Numbered from the stretch's first letter, positions 34,325 to 46,789 are shown. The stretch is 64,000 bases of DNA from Heliocidaris erythrogramma (GCA_025617745.1 CM046858.1:33488598-33552597); one strand, 5' to 3'. Made by a program: numbers and translations. Notes: generated by a model not told the origin, from the letters alone.

Positions 34325-35596
34325 CAATGATTAACCTGAAGAGATTGTTGTATGTTGCAACTGTATTACATTTGAGAAGTGCAAACCATTGCAGATTATA
34401 TTTCTAATGTGAATGGATTTCTGACTAGTTAATAATGCTGTGATGTTTGCTTTATACTATGATTCATAGGACAATATGAGTAGATAAGATTCATGAGAGA
34501 ATACATGTTTTATATTTTGTATATTGAAAATATCAGTGGTGTCATTTAATTTACTTGAATACAGAAACACAGAGATGATTACATGAAATTGGTTTAGATC
34601 CTTAACTCTTCAGTATGAACTGGGCTTTAGCACAGCAGTGTGAGATTGTTTTCTGGAATGTCGCTATTTCCTTCCCCCTCCCCAATCTCCCTCTCCCCCC
34701 CTCTCTCTCTCTCTCTCATATGTTTGCCAAGCTCTAAACTCTGCATTTGCCCTTGACGGTTTATTTGCATGTGGATCAAAACTCCTTGCTCAGAGTCTTG
34801 AAACAAAGGGAGCTCTGTCGCCTTACCCATTCCCACTATTAATTTCCCCCAGAGTCCATTTTAAAGGTGATACTGACATGAACCATTCTGTGCTTTAATG
34901 TTTGGGGTCATTTCACATCAAACCGCTATACTTGTATTATACATCGATATTGTTTTACTGTTCTTAATAATGCCTGTTCCTTGCTATTGTAAATCAGTGT
35001 TTGTAATCAATGGGTTCATTCTAACATGTTGAGAATACAGGGTTGTGTATAGAGTTGTAGGAACTAGAGTTAGGGAGGGATCCAAGTTAGTTGTAAATGT
35101 GAATAGGGCCTTTGTCAAGGGGGAGTGCGGGTTGGCTGGTGCCATCACTGGTAATAAATTATCAGATTACTGGACAGAGGTAGTGTTTACACTATACCCA
35201 ATTGCCATTGCACTGTATTATTTTGGAACAGGTGCGGGTCATGTTTACACTAGGCCTACTGAAGTGATACTTAATCTTGGGAATAAAGTTAGTCTTTACA
35301 TTCCTAATGTGTATAATCAATTAAATCTAAAGTCATTGCAATGTTTTGTATATATACCATACCCTTACAAATCGCTATTCATTCTGCACATATTATGGAA
35401 TATAAAGGTTTGGGTGTAATTTAGACGTAATAGCATTGTTTTGTTTATCTTGTTTTAGTTCTTTTATATTACTTTTAGTTATGGTATAATGAAGTCAAGT
35501 GTTATTCTAAATAGATCTACTGATAGATTATTGTAGTTAGATACACTTAGATAGTCTGAAAGAAAATACTGAACGTTATATTTTGTTTGTTAATTG
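34325..35596. other. No supported gene
   Basis: A (CT)n tract lies at 34692-34718. The 124-codon frame at 35045-35419 has no recognised domain, no splice or promoter support and average composition, so I do not call it. Confidence 0.4.
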
Positions 35597-35764
35597 TAAC
35601 AATGTTTTGTATTACACTTTATTCTTCTTTTGAGATGATATTTTAGAGAAAAGTTTGAATAAACGTGTCGATTCCACACTAAGTTATTACCATCACAACA
35701 CACCACTGATTGTTTCTCTCGTCATTTCATCTTTCAGCCCCCTATACCCCTATAGGGGCGTTAC
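35597..35764 (+). repeat. Segment with TGTAACA...GTTACA ends holding copy 2 of the 67-bp repeat
   Basis: Starts TGTAACAATG, contains GAATAAACG (polyadenylation-like), then the 67-bp repeat (35671-35737), then CCCCCTATACCCCTATAGGGG (a small palindrome) and GTTACA. It looks like a short LTR or the end of an LTR, but no matching full-length partner exists at the left copy. Confidence 0.5.
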
Positions 35765-38168
35765 ACTTGATCATGAATTAATCATGTTAATTAGACTGCC
35801 GGGTAATACCAAGATCATAAAATTCTCCCTTGTAGGTGCCCTTTTTTGCTGGTAACCCCCTCCCCCCCCCCCCCCCCCCCATCCTCACTTTGAAAGACGC
35901 TCCGCCGCCCCTGCCTTGCTTCATATAACCAATGGAGAAGCTGGTAATTGAGAGGCGTTTAAAAATCATGAAGGGTACTATATACCTTCATTGCCGCCCC
36001 CCATCCGACGCCCTTGCCCACGAGTGAAGCAAATATCCATCCCAAATGAGCTTGGACGTCGGCTCTCCATGCCCCCTCCTTCAGCCTCTCCCTCCCCCTC
36101 CCCAATTCGATCATGCTATTATTGACTGCTCTAACAAGCCGCCAGACACTCCTCTGAACTACCTCTGACCTATTAGTGTTCCAAATTGAACCAAGACTAC
36201 GTGCATTGCCTTAGCAAGCTTAAACATCTTCATATTCATTTCTATGGCGTCAAATTGAAAGGTAACTGGTGAGTTGTAGGAACTTTCCTCTGCCGAGGAA
36301 TTCGTCCCCTCACGAACAATCATTTTGATTTCACACTTGAAATAAAAATTATTTTATTGATAAATATTTTTATTATTGTATTAGCATCATTATTTTGTAT
36401 TTATTTATTCATTTGTTGTTTTTATTCATTTTTTTTTTTTTGGGGGGGGGGGGTTGATATATGAACGTCCAACTACTCTACACACTTTTTACTTTAATTT
36501 CGGCAAACGGCTGAAAGTTTGCCCTGAAGACAGGATATAGGCATACAATTAAGTTATTTTTTACAAATTTCCCCTATTTTTGTCACATAACATTGATTAC
36601 CACACTCTATTCATATGCTGATTACCGTGGATGGAGGAAAAGTACCCTAAACAGATAGGACTGTGAGACCGAGGGCATTAAACAAAGTGTTAAGTCTGAA
36701 AGGATAACATAATTATTGTCAAATAAAAGAAACGTATTTTGAATGAAATCGTATTGCTATGTTATTTACGGTGCTAAGTTTTACACAAAAAATATGATTT
36801 TGATGAATGATTGGCACCTTTGGAGCCTGAGTGAAAAAACGTGTTTGTAGAATAGATTCTAAAGAGTAAAATATCAATAGAAACTGAATGCGAAACTTGA
36901 AAGTCAATGTTTATCTTAATATGGGCAGTGACCCGTTCTGTGTCACCATAAACAAGGTTGGCTAAAAGAGTATACACAGCAGGATTCGACATATGTTACA
37001 GAAGTGATAAATGAATCCAATATACCCTGGCTTCTGTTGAATGAAAGATATTAAATTAGAAATACACAAGTATGTGTATTTATCAGGGGCGCCGGAAGGG
37101 TTCCTGTTTGTTTTTTGTTTTTTGAGGGGGGCACCTCAACAATTACTACGAAATACAGCCCTACTCCCCTGCCAAATAAGATGATTTTTGTGAAAACAAA
37201 AAAGAAAGGATTGTGAAAGTTTGAAAGAAATCGGACAAGGAATAAGAAAGTCATGGATGTTTATGATGAGTCGATTTTGATATATTGACGGTTAACACTC
37301 CAGTTTGTCGTGCACTAAAATATCGTTAAATTACGGTTTTCTCCTAAGCGCCCTTTTCTCCTAGGGGAAATACTCCAAATATACTGTAGATAACATATTG
37401 TTATAGGTCATCATAAAAGAAAGAGATCCTACTGATTAAGTGCTTTTGAACAAATGACATTTTAGTCAGTTTGTGTGTCAGAGCAAATGGGGGCGGGGGG
37501 GGGGGGGGGGGTTTGTACGCGACTTCATCACATGAACACAGTGGCATTACCGATTCGGCCAATTTGAAATTCCCATATGTATAGTGATTACAACTTTCCC
37601 AAATCATAACTTTATTCATTTTCCAATTTCGTTCAATCTTTCAGCAATCAGCTTCTCTGAATTTTACCACTTTCTTTCAGAAAAACTTGCCATTCAGGTA
37701 AGATTTCCCTTTAAGGTTGGATTTCCCTTTATATTACTGCATGTAGAAACTATGTATTTCTCAGTACGAGAAAGGTATTCGTTATACTGCAAAATTATGG
37801 CTTTATGAGGGGTACAATCCACCCCCCCCCCCCCTTTGATGGAGGAAAATCTGCCCCCGCGATTAAGTGCCACTGGTAGGAAGAATTTCTACATATGCTT
37901 ATGTCTGCATGTAGAGGGAGCGTGAAAGCAACCGTGTAAGATAATTTAGGTATTGGAATGGTGAAACCACGTCTTTTAGAGCACTGGTCGCAATACAACT
38001 AAAAGCATTTGTTTGGTTCTGCTTTGCTGCTAGTAAACCATCACTGATTTACACGAAGAAAAGAAATCTAGAATCTACCTGTTATCAAGTGGGACCAAGT
38101 ACAGTTACAAATGCAATAAGGCATATGCAATAACACGAAAAATAATTAGGCCACGGTGAGATGTATGC
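35765..38168. other. Non-coding stretch with several C/G-run dispersed repeats
   Basis: C-runs at 35860-35880 and 37821-37835, G-runs at 36442-36453 and 37492-37511. Repeat ends of the GGCG type include GGGGCGGCGGAGCG (minus strand, 35914-35901) and AGGGGCGCCGGAAGGG (37085-37100). A CAG|AAAAACTTGCCATTCAG|GTAAGA arrangement at 37680-37704 is too short to call. No gene. Confidence 0.5.
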
Positions 38169-39015
38169 AGGCCCGTAACTAGGGGGGGGGGGGGGGGTTC
38201 AGGGGGTTCGAACGAATCCCCCCCCCCCCCCCCCCCCCCCCCCCCCGTTGGCGAGCAGAGGTCCGCTAAAAAAAAAGATTAAAGAAAAAAAGAAGCGAGG
38301 GGAGAGATGATGGAAAGGGAAAATAACGTGATAAAATATTGGTCTTTCCGTCTATTTTGATACATTTTTAAAATTTTGTCCCGTAACTTCCTAATCCGGC
38401 AAATATATAATTAATCAATGTCTTCTTTCACCATTCATTTTCGAATTTTGTACATTATGCCATGTTGCAATCAATTTTTTCAAAGCGTCATTCAAAGAAT
38501 TATTCAAATTCGTTTGTATAGTATATCACCCCCAAGCTGGTGAGCAGAATTCTACTTGAAAAACAACAAAACAGAATCATAAGGCGAAGAAAATTATCCA
38601 AAGTGACATCAGATTAGTGATTTTTAGGTTAATTTTTTTAAATACATTTCCATACCAACTGGCTTAGATAGGGGAGAGGCGCACGAGGGGGTCACATGAA
38701 AGGGGAGAGAGGAAGGAAAGTGGAAAATAATGTGAGATAATGTGGTTTCCAGCCGGGTTTCCAGTCAATTTGAACACTGTTTTATTTGCTTTTGTCCTGC
38801 AACTTAATAATAAGGCCTAGTCAGTATACGTCTTTGGCTATTCATTTTCGGAATTTATTTTTCATTTGGTATTGATTTTGTCAAAGACTGAAAGAGTTCA
38901 AAGAATTATTCAAAATCGTCACCCACTCGTTGTAAGGTCTTGTCTATATGACAAATTTGAATGACAATTTCTTGAAATCGACTTCCCAAAGATGGGTTTG
39001 ATGATAAAATTAGAG
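38169..39015 (+). repeat. Dispersed ~0.7 kb repeat, copy 2, with CAGGCCCGTAACTAGG terminus
   Basis: The left end CAGGCCCGTAACTAGG plus G-run and GGTTCGAAC plus C-run is followed from 38345 by sequence colinear with 11820-12490. An AGCAGAGGTCCGCT...GAAAATAACGTGATAAAAT block at 38250-38340 repeats as AGCAGAATTCTACT...GAAAATAATGTGAGATAAT at 38540-38745, so the copy is an internal dimer of a ~290-bp monomer. Confidence 0.85.
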
Positions 39016-39367
39016 CGGATTGGCAGGTCGGACGAATTTGAATGAAATCTGACGAAAATGAATGGAGATATGTTGAAGTTGATTGACAATTGAAACTGTT
39101 GAATGACATTTTTAATTATTAAACTATCTTTTACATCTGACATTTGGATGATTATTAATTCCTATCAGCCTATAGGACGAAATCGAAGTGCATTTTGATC
39201 TATGAGAAGTGTTAGATTGGACAGGAAATCCTGACAATACAAGGAGATTGTCAAAGATACAAAGATAACGTTGGAAGATAAGCAGAGATAAGCAGTGATA
39301 AGCATGAGAAGACTCAAATGAAATCTGTGGTAATGGAATATAAAAAGTGAAATATAGAAACCATACT
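39016..39367. other. No recognised feature
   Basis: AT-rich spacer between two dispersed elements; a small AAGCAGAGATAAGCAGTGATAAGCA repeat occurs near 39280-39305. Confidence 0.4.
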
Positions 39368-40445
39368 CAGGCCCGTAACTAGGATTTTTTGGGGGCGGGG
39401 TGGGGGGGGGGGGGTCCAGATTGGAAAAAAGTGGACCTTTCTGAGGGAGCGAAGCTACGGAGCAAGTCAGGGGGGGGGGGGGGGGTGTGCCCCTCCAAGT
39501 GTATGGGCATGAGTGTAGTCATAATTATTTGACAGGGGGTGGGTCAAATTTGAAGCCCGAACATATAATATCACTGTGTAGGTTTCCAAAAAAAGGAACA
39601 GAGAGAGGGGTATTTAATGTGTCTGTTCACTTTAAAATGGAAAATTTCCCGCTCGCAATATTCAGGCACGTCGCTGCCCTATCGCCATGGCACCCGAATA
39701 CAGTATACTTGTTAGATCCTTTCTACACTGAAATGCGGCAGCGAGAATATTTACATAGCATGTTATTGTAATACATGTATGTCCATGAATATTCAATGTC
39801 ATGACAATTTTCGGGCACGTCACTGCCTTATCGCCATGGCGCCCAGAAATGAGGGTTACCTTGCTTTCTATATTGAAATGAGCAACAACAACGTAAAGTG
39901 CATTTTGCCTGGCTCGCTTCGCTCGCTCGCAAGCCTTATAAGCGAAATCTTTCATGCAGCGAAGTCCATAAATATTCAATGTTATGACAATTTTCGGCAC
40001 GTCACTGCCTTATCGCCATGGCGCCCAGATATTGGGGTTATATTTCTTTAAAAGAACAGCAAAGTGCCCCCCTCGCTTCACTTCCTAAAAACTATATTAA
40101 TATGAATGATTCCTGCATATGGCAGCTGATGACAGAATATATAGCTTTACATTTTACCTATTGGTGACTTAATGAAATAAAATTTTGACATTTAAAAGTA
40201 CATTTTTATTTTTTCTCTCGCTCGCTTTGCTCGCTTTCAGTATTTGGAATGCTACACAGTGGTAGTATATGTTAGGGCTTCACATTTGACCCACCCCCTG
40301 TCAAATAATTCTGACCACGCTCATGCCCATACCCTTGTAGGGGCACACCCCTGACCCAACACCCCTACTCAGTCGCTTCGCTCCCTCAGAATGGTCCACT
40401 TTTTCCAATGTTGAACCCCCCACAAAAATCTTAGTTACGGGCCTG
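39368..40445. mobile_element. Foldback element with ~210-bp inverted ends and internal minisatellite
   Basis: The ends CAGGCCCGTAACTAGGATTT (left) and the complement of CAGGCCCGTAACTAAGATTT (right) continue through GGGGGTTCAACATTGG, AAAAAGTGGACC, CTGAGGGAGCGAAGC, GGGCATGAG and ATAATTATTTGACAGGGGGT as about 210-bp imperfect arms (39368-39585 and 40240-40445). The interior has three ~150-180 bp repeats anchored on GACAATTTTCGGGCACGTCA plus TATCGCCATGGCGCCC (near 39655, 39805 and 39985). CGCTCGCTTCGCTCG motifs lie inside. No transposase; target duplication unclear. Confidence 0.88.
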
Positions 40446-41407
40446 TGTATGTAATTCTTTCTAAGTTGAAAACTCCGCCATTCTGATAGATGACGCACCA
40501 TCACTGACTCCAGGCATGAAAAAGGCCATACAATTCTGTTCACTCGCTTACTCATAGGTAGTCATATTTTTGATATCGACTACGATTACAAGGCATTATC
40601 AAAAAATGCATGAACATAATTAGCAACAATTGTAATTTAATATCGATAGGCCAATTATGGTGCAAACTCGACCCATCTGGGTTCAATAATTATTGTACAG
40701 ACTGGGCAAGGTTCGGGCACAAGATAGGCTGTGTGGGTTTCTCATCCAAGAAATGTTGATAAAATGTGGGTTCAGGCATATGGATCCTACCATGGGGTTA
40801 ACTTGAAGGTGGAATTCATAATTACCATCCAGACATATCACTAAACAGTTACCCAGTATTGTACCAGAGCATGCATGATCTCATATCTTCAGATTTTAAG
40901 AACTGAATAATAATGAATATGTACATGTATCAGTTACTTTATTTTTTTAATTAGTATATTACGCCATGGCTAGAAAAGTGAAGTACGTCCCATATGCATA
41001 TTCCATTAACATGAATGTGGTTCTTTATGTAGTTTCTTTTTCAAGCGCAATTTCAATATGCTATTGTTGATTGTTTTGCCTATAATTATATAGAAATCAT
41101 GTTTGGATCATGTAATATGTCACTGTAGTGACTTAAGGTAAATTTCTTGAAAGCCTTTGCAATCGTGTTCTATATCATGCAGGACCATATTTGCCAAATG
41201 ACTTGGCAACCGTTGATCCTATTGTGACCAAACTTGCGTTAGAGAGGCACTTGGGGACCTTCATGTTATGGTGCTGTCGAGGGTCACATGTTACGTTCAT
41301 ACATTATCATTACATGACAATTCTTACAGCAACATGTGTAAGGTAAGCTGAATCCTATCCCGGCTGCCGATTTTGTGTTGATAAGTGTTGATATTATTAA
41401 TATATTT
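40446..41407. other. No recognised feature
   Basis: AT-rich sequence; no exon or element seen. Confidence 0.4.
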
Positions 41408-41797
41408 TTAAAGGGTCACTAAAATAAAAAAATAAATGCCCATTTATCGTAGGAAGGTGTCATCAGGAGCCAAAAAATATCCATCACACAATTTTTTATG
41501 CATTCAGTCATATTTTATAATCATTTGAAAAGTATATTTTTGCTGATTTACACAGTCATAAGCCCCGCCCCTAAAAAAGCCCATCTAAGCGACATCGGGA
41601 TCGCGTGATCTGTGACGCATGAAAAGTAAGGGAAAATATTCCACTAACCTATACCGTGCGCGCCCGGAGGCCCCCGGCAGGCCCAGCCCGGTGCCGAGCA
41701 TGATATTCACCGCATCGACCATTAATTTTGTATTGCGTATTTTCGTGTGTTTAATTCCTCACAATAACTTTGATTTTGGGACACAGTTTCATCAATA

Positions 41798-42041
41798 ATG
41801 CCTAATCGGTGTATAGTTGCGGGCTGTAGCAAGACCCCTAAAGATGGTGTAAGCCTACATCATTTTGCTAAAGATGAAAATCTACGGAAATTGTGGGTCG
41901 CAAATGTAAAGCTCACGCGGGCAGAGTGGCAAGGGCCGGCCAAGTGAGTGGAGTACAATCTGCAGCGATCACTTTGCCGAAGATGATTTTGAAGATCCTG
42001 GCCTGTATTCCGAATTTGGCATGAAGAGAAGGATAAGCTAG
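41798..42041 (+). pseudogene. THAP zinc-finger domain, frameshifted
   Basis: ATG 41798 opens MPNRCIVAGCSKTPKDG, followed by SLHHFAKDENLRKLWVANVK. A one-base shift near 41945 then leads to SEWSTICSDHFAEDDFEDPG. These give the C-x4-C ... C-x2-H ligands, the invariant Trp and the F-A-x-D-D-F block of a THAP DNA-binding domain. A second frame change near 42040 leads to a DSAIPTI stretch, the AVPTIF-like box that ends THAP domains. Two frameshifts argue for a relic, though a sequencing error could explain one. It probably bound the ends of the surrounding transposon. Confidence 0.8.
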
Positions 42042-42126
42042 CTATAAGATTCAGCTATTCCAACGATCAGACTTGGAGTCAAGTCTTCCAATCTGTTTTT
42101 CAACAACAGCTGCAGCAGCTTCACCC

Positions 42127-42200
42127 GTAGACCGAAAATTCTGTCTCTCGTTCGTTAGCTAAGACGACCTAACGAACGAGAGACAGCATTTTCGGTCTAC
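42127..42200. repeat. 31-bp-arm inverted repeat (cruciform candidate)
   Basis: The left arm (42127-42157) begins GTAGACCGAAAATTCTGTCT. The right arm (42170-42200) is its complement with one mismatch, around a 12-nt loop. It is bordered on each side by the direct repeat CTTCACCCGTA or TTCACCCGTA. Confidence 0.93.
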
Positions 42201-42207
42201 TTCACCC

Positions 42208-42251
42208 GTAACTCCAGGGAGCTCCAACGCGTTGGAGCTCCCTGGAGTTAC
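42208..42251. repeat. Perfect 44-bp palindrome with no loop
   Basis: The left half (42208-42229) begins GTAACTCCAGGGAGCTCCAA and the right half (42230-42251) is its exact complement, centred on CG|CG. TTCACCC precedes it and CTTCACCC follows. Confidence 0.95.
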
Positions 42252-43131
42252 TTCACCCACGGCCCTTCACCGTATTCTGCGAGGGGTTCAAACCCTTTCA
42301 AACATATAATAATTATGGTCGAATTTCCCCTTGCCACTCGAGCTTCTTTGCCTTCGGGGTCTGATAAATCATCTGATAAATCAGAGTTCGTATCTGCATG
42401 GCTCAGAAAAGTCCTCTCGTAATCGCGGGCACTTTTCTTCTCTCTATATAAGTTGCTCGAATTCAGCCAAAATCTAAGTCAGTATAGTAGCCTACTATTA
42501 AACGTACTATGTAAAGCGAAGTAAAAAAAAAAAGCCGTAAGTGAAATAAACAAAACAAAAAGTCAAAAGCGTTCACCAGTCGCTATGTACGAGGGGAACA
42601 TAGTCACTGCCGTACTAAAGATGTGTAGGACATTGTACAATCATACAGACGCATAAAATGGCTGTGCACGCGTTTATGACCAATGCAAAACTTTCGTTCG
42701 GCAAGCTCAGATGGATGAGAACATTGTTCAAAAGAAAAGCTAAAAAACAAAACAAGAGCTGTATATTTGGGCAAAAGCGTTTACTGATCTTGTAGAAAAT
42801 ATATTGCTAATGATTATTCACTCCTAAGATTATATTGATTAATTTCCTATTTTCATAAATTGTCCGTTGAACAGAGGGGTCAAATACCGCATTCTGTGTA
42901 CAATATTATATGCTGCAGCCTGCAGATCTTGTGCCTCTTACTTTTCATACGTCACTTGGGCGTTAGCCAATCAGCTCACGAGTTTTAAGGAACGGTCCCA
43001 AAACCTCTACTTTTTCCCCTTTTTCGCCAAAACGAGACATAATTTGGACAATCGATTGGCAGATTCGTGATTAGAAGGCAAAACTACATGGAAAGAGCAC
43101 CCATTTTTTCTCTAATTTAGTCAACCTTTAA

Positions 43132-45479
43132 TGTTAATATTCCATTTTGACCAGAACCACCACAGCAAACACCGAGGGTGGTTTCCAAGGTCCAGTGTGC
43201 ATGGGAATGTGTGATTCTAATGTGTGTGTGTTTTGTGTTGATATAATCCGTCACAGGCCCTACGAGATCAAATGTATAGCTCCGTAGGCCCAGTACCAGA
43301 TTGATAAGCCAAGGAGTTCGTATAGCTAGGGAACTTTATTGAATATTATCAGTTAATAGTACTCTAAAATCATTTACATGAATGTATATGATTCTTATTG
43401 TGTTAAAAAAGGTCCCTGCAAGGCTAAAAAAATATTAGCTTAGATATAATTATAATCCTTGCAATGTTCTTATACTAAGAGAATGATCTTACGTATAGCA
43501 ATTCAGAGTGATAGATCTACTCACTGTTGGCTTCCAAAACAAACGGTGAAATGCGGCCTCAAGTCCTTCCTCTTATCAGCAGTAGCCCAGCCAAAGAAAG
43601 CTTTAGCATGTGTCTTGTACAATCAAATGATATTAACAGCTAACAAGTGACTTAAAAGGTCTGCTCTTAACATGCTATAAAGAAACAAAATGGTGTCCAA
43701 ATGTGTCTCTCTCGCACGAGCAAGGAAAGTTTGATCTCCGTTTATTGAATCCAGTTACAGCAGTATGCAGAAACATGCAGTGTATCAAAAAATTAATTCC
43801 CTGGAAAGTGAATCGTAATTCAGAATCGGTCAGCATGAATAGGTTCGTTTTCATATTCAGATTCTCTTTCAATATATCGAGCGAACACTGTAATGAATTA
43901 ACAACGATAAATCCATAGGCAGATCATGATAGGGGTGCTTGAATCCTATTTTCAAATAAAGGTGTGTAGATTGTACACGTATACTGCTGGAAGTAGAGAC
44001 TGCGTTGTACCCAAAAACGAAACAATCAGATTCAGGGACTTTGCAGATTCATGTATATTTAGCCATTCAACCAGACAAAAGAATACATATCTCTTGCTTA
44101 GTGAGTCTGTGAATTATTAGTTGTTATTACTGTAGCATTTCTAGATGTGGTGGTTTACCCCCCCCCCCCCCCCCCCCCGGTCCTAATGTAGGTTCATGTC
44201 CGCTTATTAGTAAATTTCCTAATTAACCCAAAATAACATGACGATTTATTTCCGCAAATTAGAGGGAAAACCCGAAATTTCCCCCTTTCGGCTAATTTGT
44301 GGTCATGTTTCAAACACCCCTTTCAAATGTTCAAGCGAACACAATGATAGTGTCTACAATGAGTTGTTTTGTTGTATTCCAGCTTGTCCCCGTCAATTGC
44401 CATTTGAATTTAACGACACGTACAGGATTGCACCAGGTGTTCATAGTGGAGTAGGCCTTATCATTACTAATTTCAGTTGACATGATTTGAAGCTTCTTTT
44501 TTTTTTTTTTTTTTTTTTTAGAAAGACCAGCTAATCTTTTGGGAATTTAATCAATTATCAGCATTTTGGTTATTTAACTTTACTTCTTATTTTTCACCGA
44601 ATAACCTCAGTATGTGTCCTCCACTTTCGTTTATATTTTTTTGTTCAGTTGAGAACAATTTCTTTCCAAGAAAATAAAGATTCTTTTTGTTTTCTTTTTG
44701 TCAGATTTGTTTGTTTGTTGTTGTTGTTACTGTTGTTTTTCTTTATGCGATGACCTAGTTAAGAATGTATCTGTAAAGCCCTTAGACTGAGACCCCAATG
44801 GATGCATACATCCAGATAATTACCAATCATTACATAACAAAGAACGTAACTGATAGAGTAGCTGAACATCGTATTCATCATTATAAAATTATACTTATTA
44901 TTCTATGATATTATATAATGCATACTCCGCCAACAATAACTGACGTAACGTCATTTTTTTCATCCATAGCAATTTACATTCACAACTAGCTTGGATATTG
45001 TCTTCAAATCCGTGTATAGTATTGATAACAATAACAACAGTAAGTATATGAATGTATATAATATCTATTTACATTATACATCACACTGGCGGAAAAGGTT
45101 TGTCGGAACTTCAGCAAAGATTGATTAAAACAAATTACGTACATGTAAAACAAACCATACAGTCAAGCAGAATAATTCATTTTCTTTATAAAGTCATGTC
45201 ATTGTTTGTATTTTCTGATATACGGGTAGTCACGGTAGTAGGCCTAAAAAAAAACATGCATATGATCTTAGGATGTTTTCTGTCAATGATGTCGATCCAT
45301 TGTTATTGAAGTGATATTAAAAGTAACATACCTAGATAATACAGAGCGAATCTGTTAAATGCACGGTCACGATTCCACTTTTAATTCCACTGCATTTATG
45401 GCAACATGTAATTCCAGCAGTGAAATAGAGCGAATATGTTACAAGAATAATGGCAAAGTATGGTGATACAAGTCTGACT
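43132..45479. other. No supported gene; C-run and T-run
   Basis: C-run at 44158-44178, T-run at 44493-44519, a (TTG)n patch at 44707-44726. The small frames in this stretch have no domain or splice support. Confidence 0.45.
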
Positions 45480-46258
45480 ATTCACATGCGGTATACAAAA
45501 ATATGATACTAATTGACTATCTTACATAAATGTGAAATGGCCATTTGACTCTGTAGTAAAAAGAAATACAAACATTATGATAAACACAGCCAACCAGCTA
45601 TCAGAGAACCGATGCGTCAAGTATATAAACACAAAGGTTAACACAATGCACCTTTAGACATGAGCATAACGTTATATATATTAGCGCATATCATCGTATA
45701 CATAATAACACAAGGAGATCCATCAATAGAATAGGCGATGTAATAGGCATTCTCAAAATAATCATAATCATACAAAGATCGATGCAGATAGGGTGTCAAT
45801 ACCTATATACACGGCTTACCATGCGGGTTACAATAACCATCCCTTTTATGGTCACGGATTATCGCTTGACATACTTCAAGTATCAATAAACTAACACTGG
45901 TATAAACATAAATATCACATCAATGAACTAAGATGGTTGTAAAATACATGCTCCTCCGACAATCGCTTAGCGGTCAAGTTTCTATACTAACCGAATCACT
46001 AACTTAAACTCTGAATCTAAATCCTAGCTCTGAACCTACGCTATACCAATACCTTCATATACACACACTAAAAAAATCATGTGTGACATAACAAACAAAG
46101 ACACACACAAACAAGGAAAAAAATATCTCTTGTACGGCGGCAGACGATAATTTGACATAATTAAAGCTGCATCAATGATCAAATACTGGTATCAACACTA
46201 ACATCATAGAAGTGAACTGAAATATAAAGTTATTTCTATACTTATCAGTTCACGTAAC
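45480..46258 (+). repeat. Diverged direct repeat, copy 1
   Basis: Shares with 48560-48980, in the same order, GTATACA..A.TATGATA, GAATGGCCA-type text, GCCAACCAGCTATCA, ACCTTTAGACATG.GCATAA, ACACGGCTTAC and AATACTGGTAT...ATCATAGA. Copy 2 lacks about 330 bp. The pair brackets the CR1-like retrotransposon. Could be old LTRs or a segmental duplication. Confidence 0.65.
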
Positions 46259-46362
46259 CATTTGGATGCATGTACGTGTATCTAAACGAGTTACGTTTTT
46301 TGGTAATGGCAAGGTCTACACCAAAGAGGAGTTTGTGCAGAAGACGGGTAGAGATAGAGATT

Positions 46363-46789
46363 TCTGTAGAAGGTGTGGGGAAGCAGATGTCAAACCTGAA
46401 TCCCTACAAGGCTTATGGTCCTGACAGTATCAGTCCCAGAGTACTGAAAGAGCTATCGAAAGATCTTGCTCCTGCACTTACAGCCATCTTCCAGTCCTCC
46501 CTGACAACAGGATCAATTCCAGCAGACTAGAGAGATGCACACGTGACACCAGTCTTCAAAAAGGGTGAACACTACAACCCAGGTAACTACAGGCCAGTCT
46601 CGCTCACCTGTGTAGCTTGTAAACTCATGGAGCACATTGTTGTCAGCGAAGTAATTTGACGCAAACAACGTCCTGGAAGATCATCAACATGGATTCCGTA
46701 AACAGCGCTCCTGCGACACGCAGCTTCTTGAGTTTACAGAAGAACTGACTCATAACCTGGAGAGTGGAAAGCAAACGGACATCGTAGTT
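46363..46789 (+). pseudogene. Reverse transcriptase, broken N-terminal part
   Basis: LNPYKAYGPDSISPRVLKEL, then a TAG at 46528 where the family has Trp (PAD-W-RDAH), then HVTPVFKKGEHYNPGNYRPVSL. A frameshift near 46655 and further shifts to 46750 break the frame before the long open part begins. These motifs are the finger region of LINE reverse transcriptases. Confidence 0.85.

Larger units (their letters stand above)
41412..43127 (+). mobile_element. Kolobok-like DNA transposon remnant with TTAA target sites
   Basis: TTAA flanks both ends (41408-41411 and 43128-43131). The termini AGGGTCACTAAAATAAAA and, inverted, AGGTTGACTAAATTAGAG match over about 18 bp with a few differences. A shared inner GTGACGCATGAAAAGTAAG block (41616, inverted near 42940-42960) supports them as one element. 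A THAP domain frame lies inside; TTAA targets plus THAP are known for Kolobok elements. Only 1.7 kb long and lacking a recognisable catalytic domain, so internally deleted and decayed. Confidence 0.6.

Noticed and set aside
35045-35419. 124-codon reading frame as a gene
   Set aside because: No domain, no start or splice context, and it lies between retroelement fragments.
29677-35764. Outer LTR pair defined by the 67-bp repeats
   Set aside because: Flanking sequence on neither side of the 67 bp matches, so they are not ordinary full-length LTRs.
37680-37704. Micro-exon between CTTTCTTTCAG and GTAAGA
   Set aside because: Too short to test frame or coding signal; such arrangements occur by chance in T-rich DNA.
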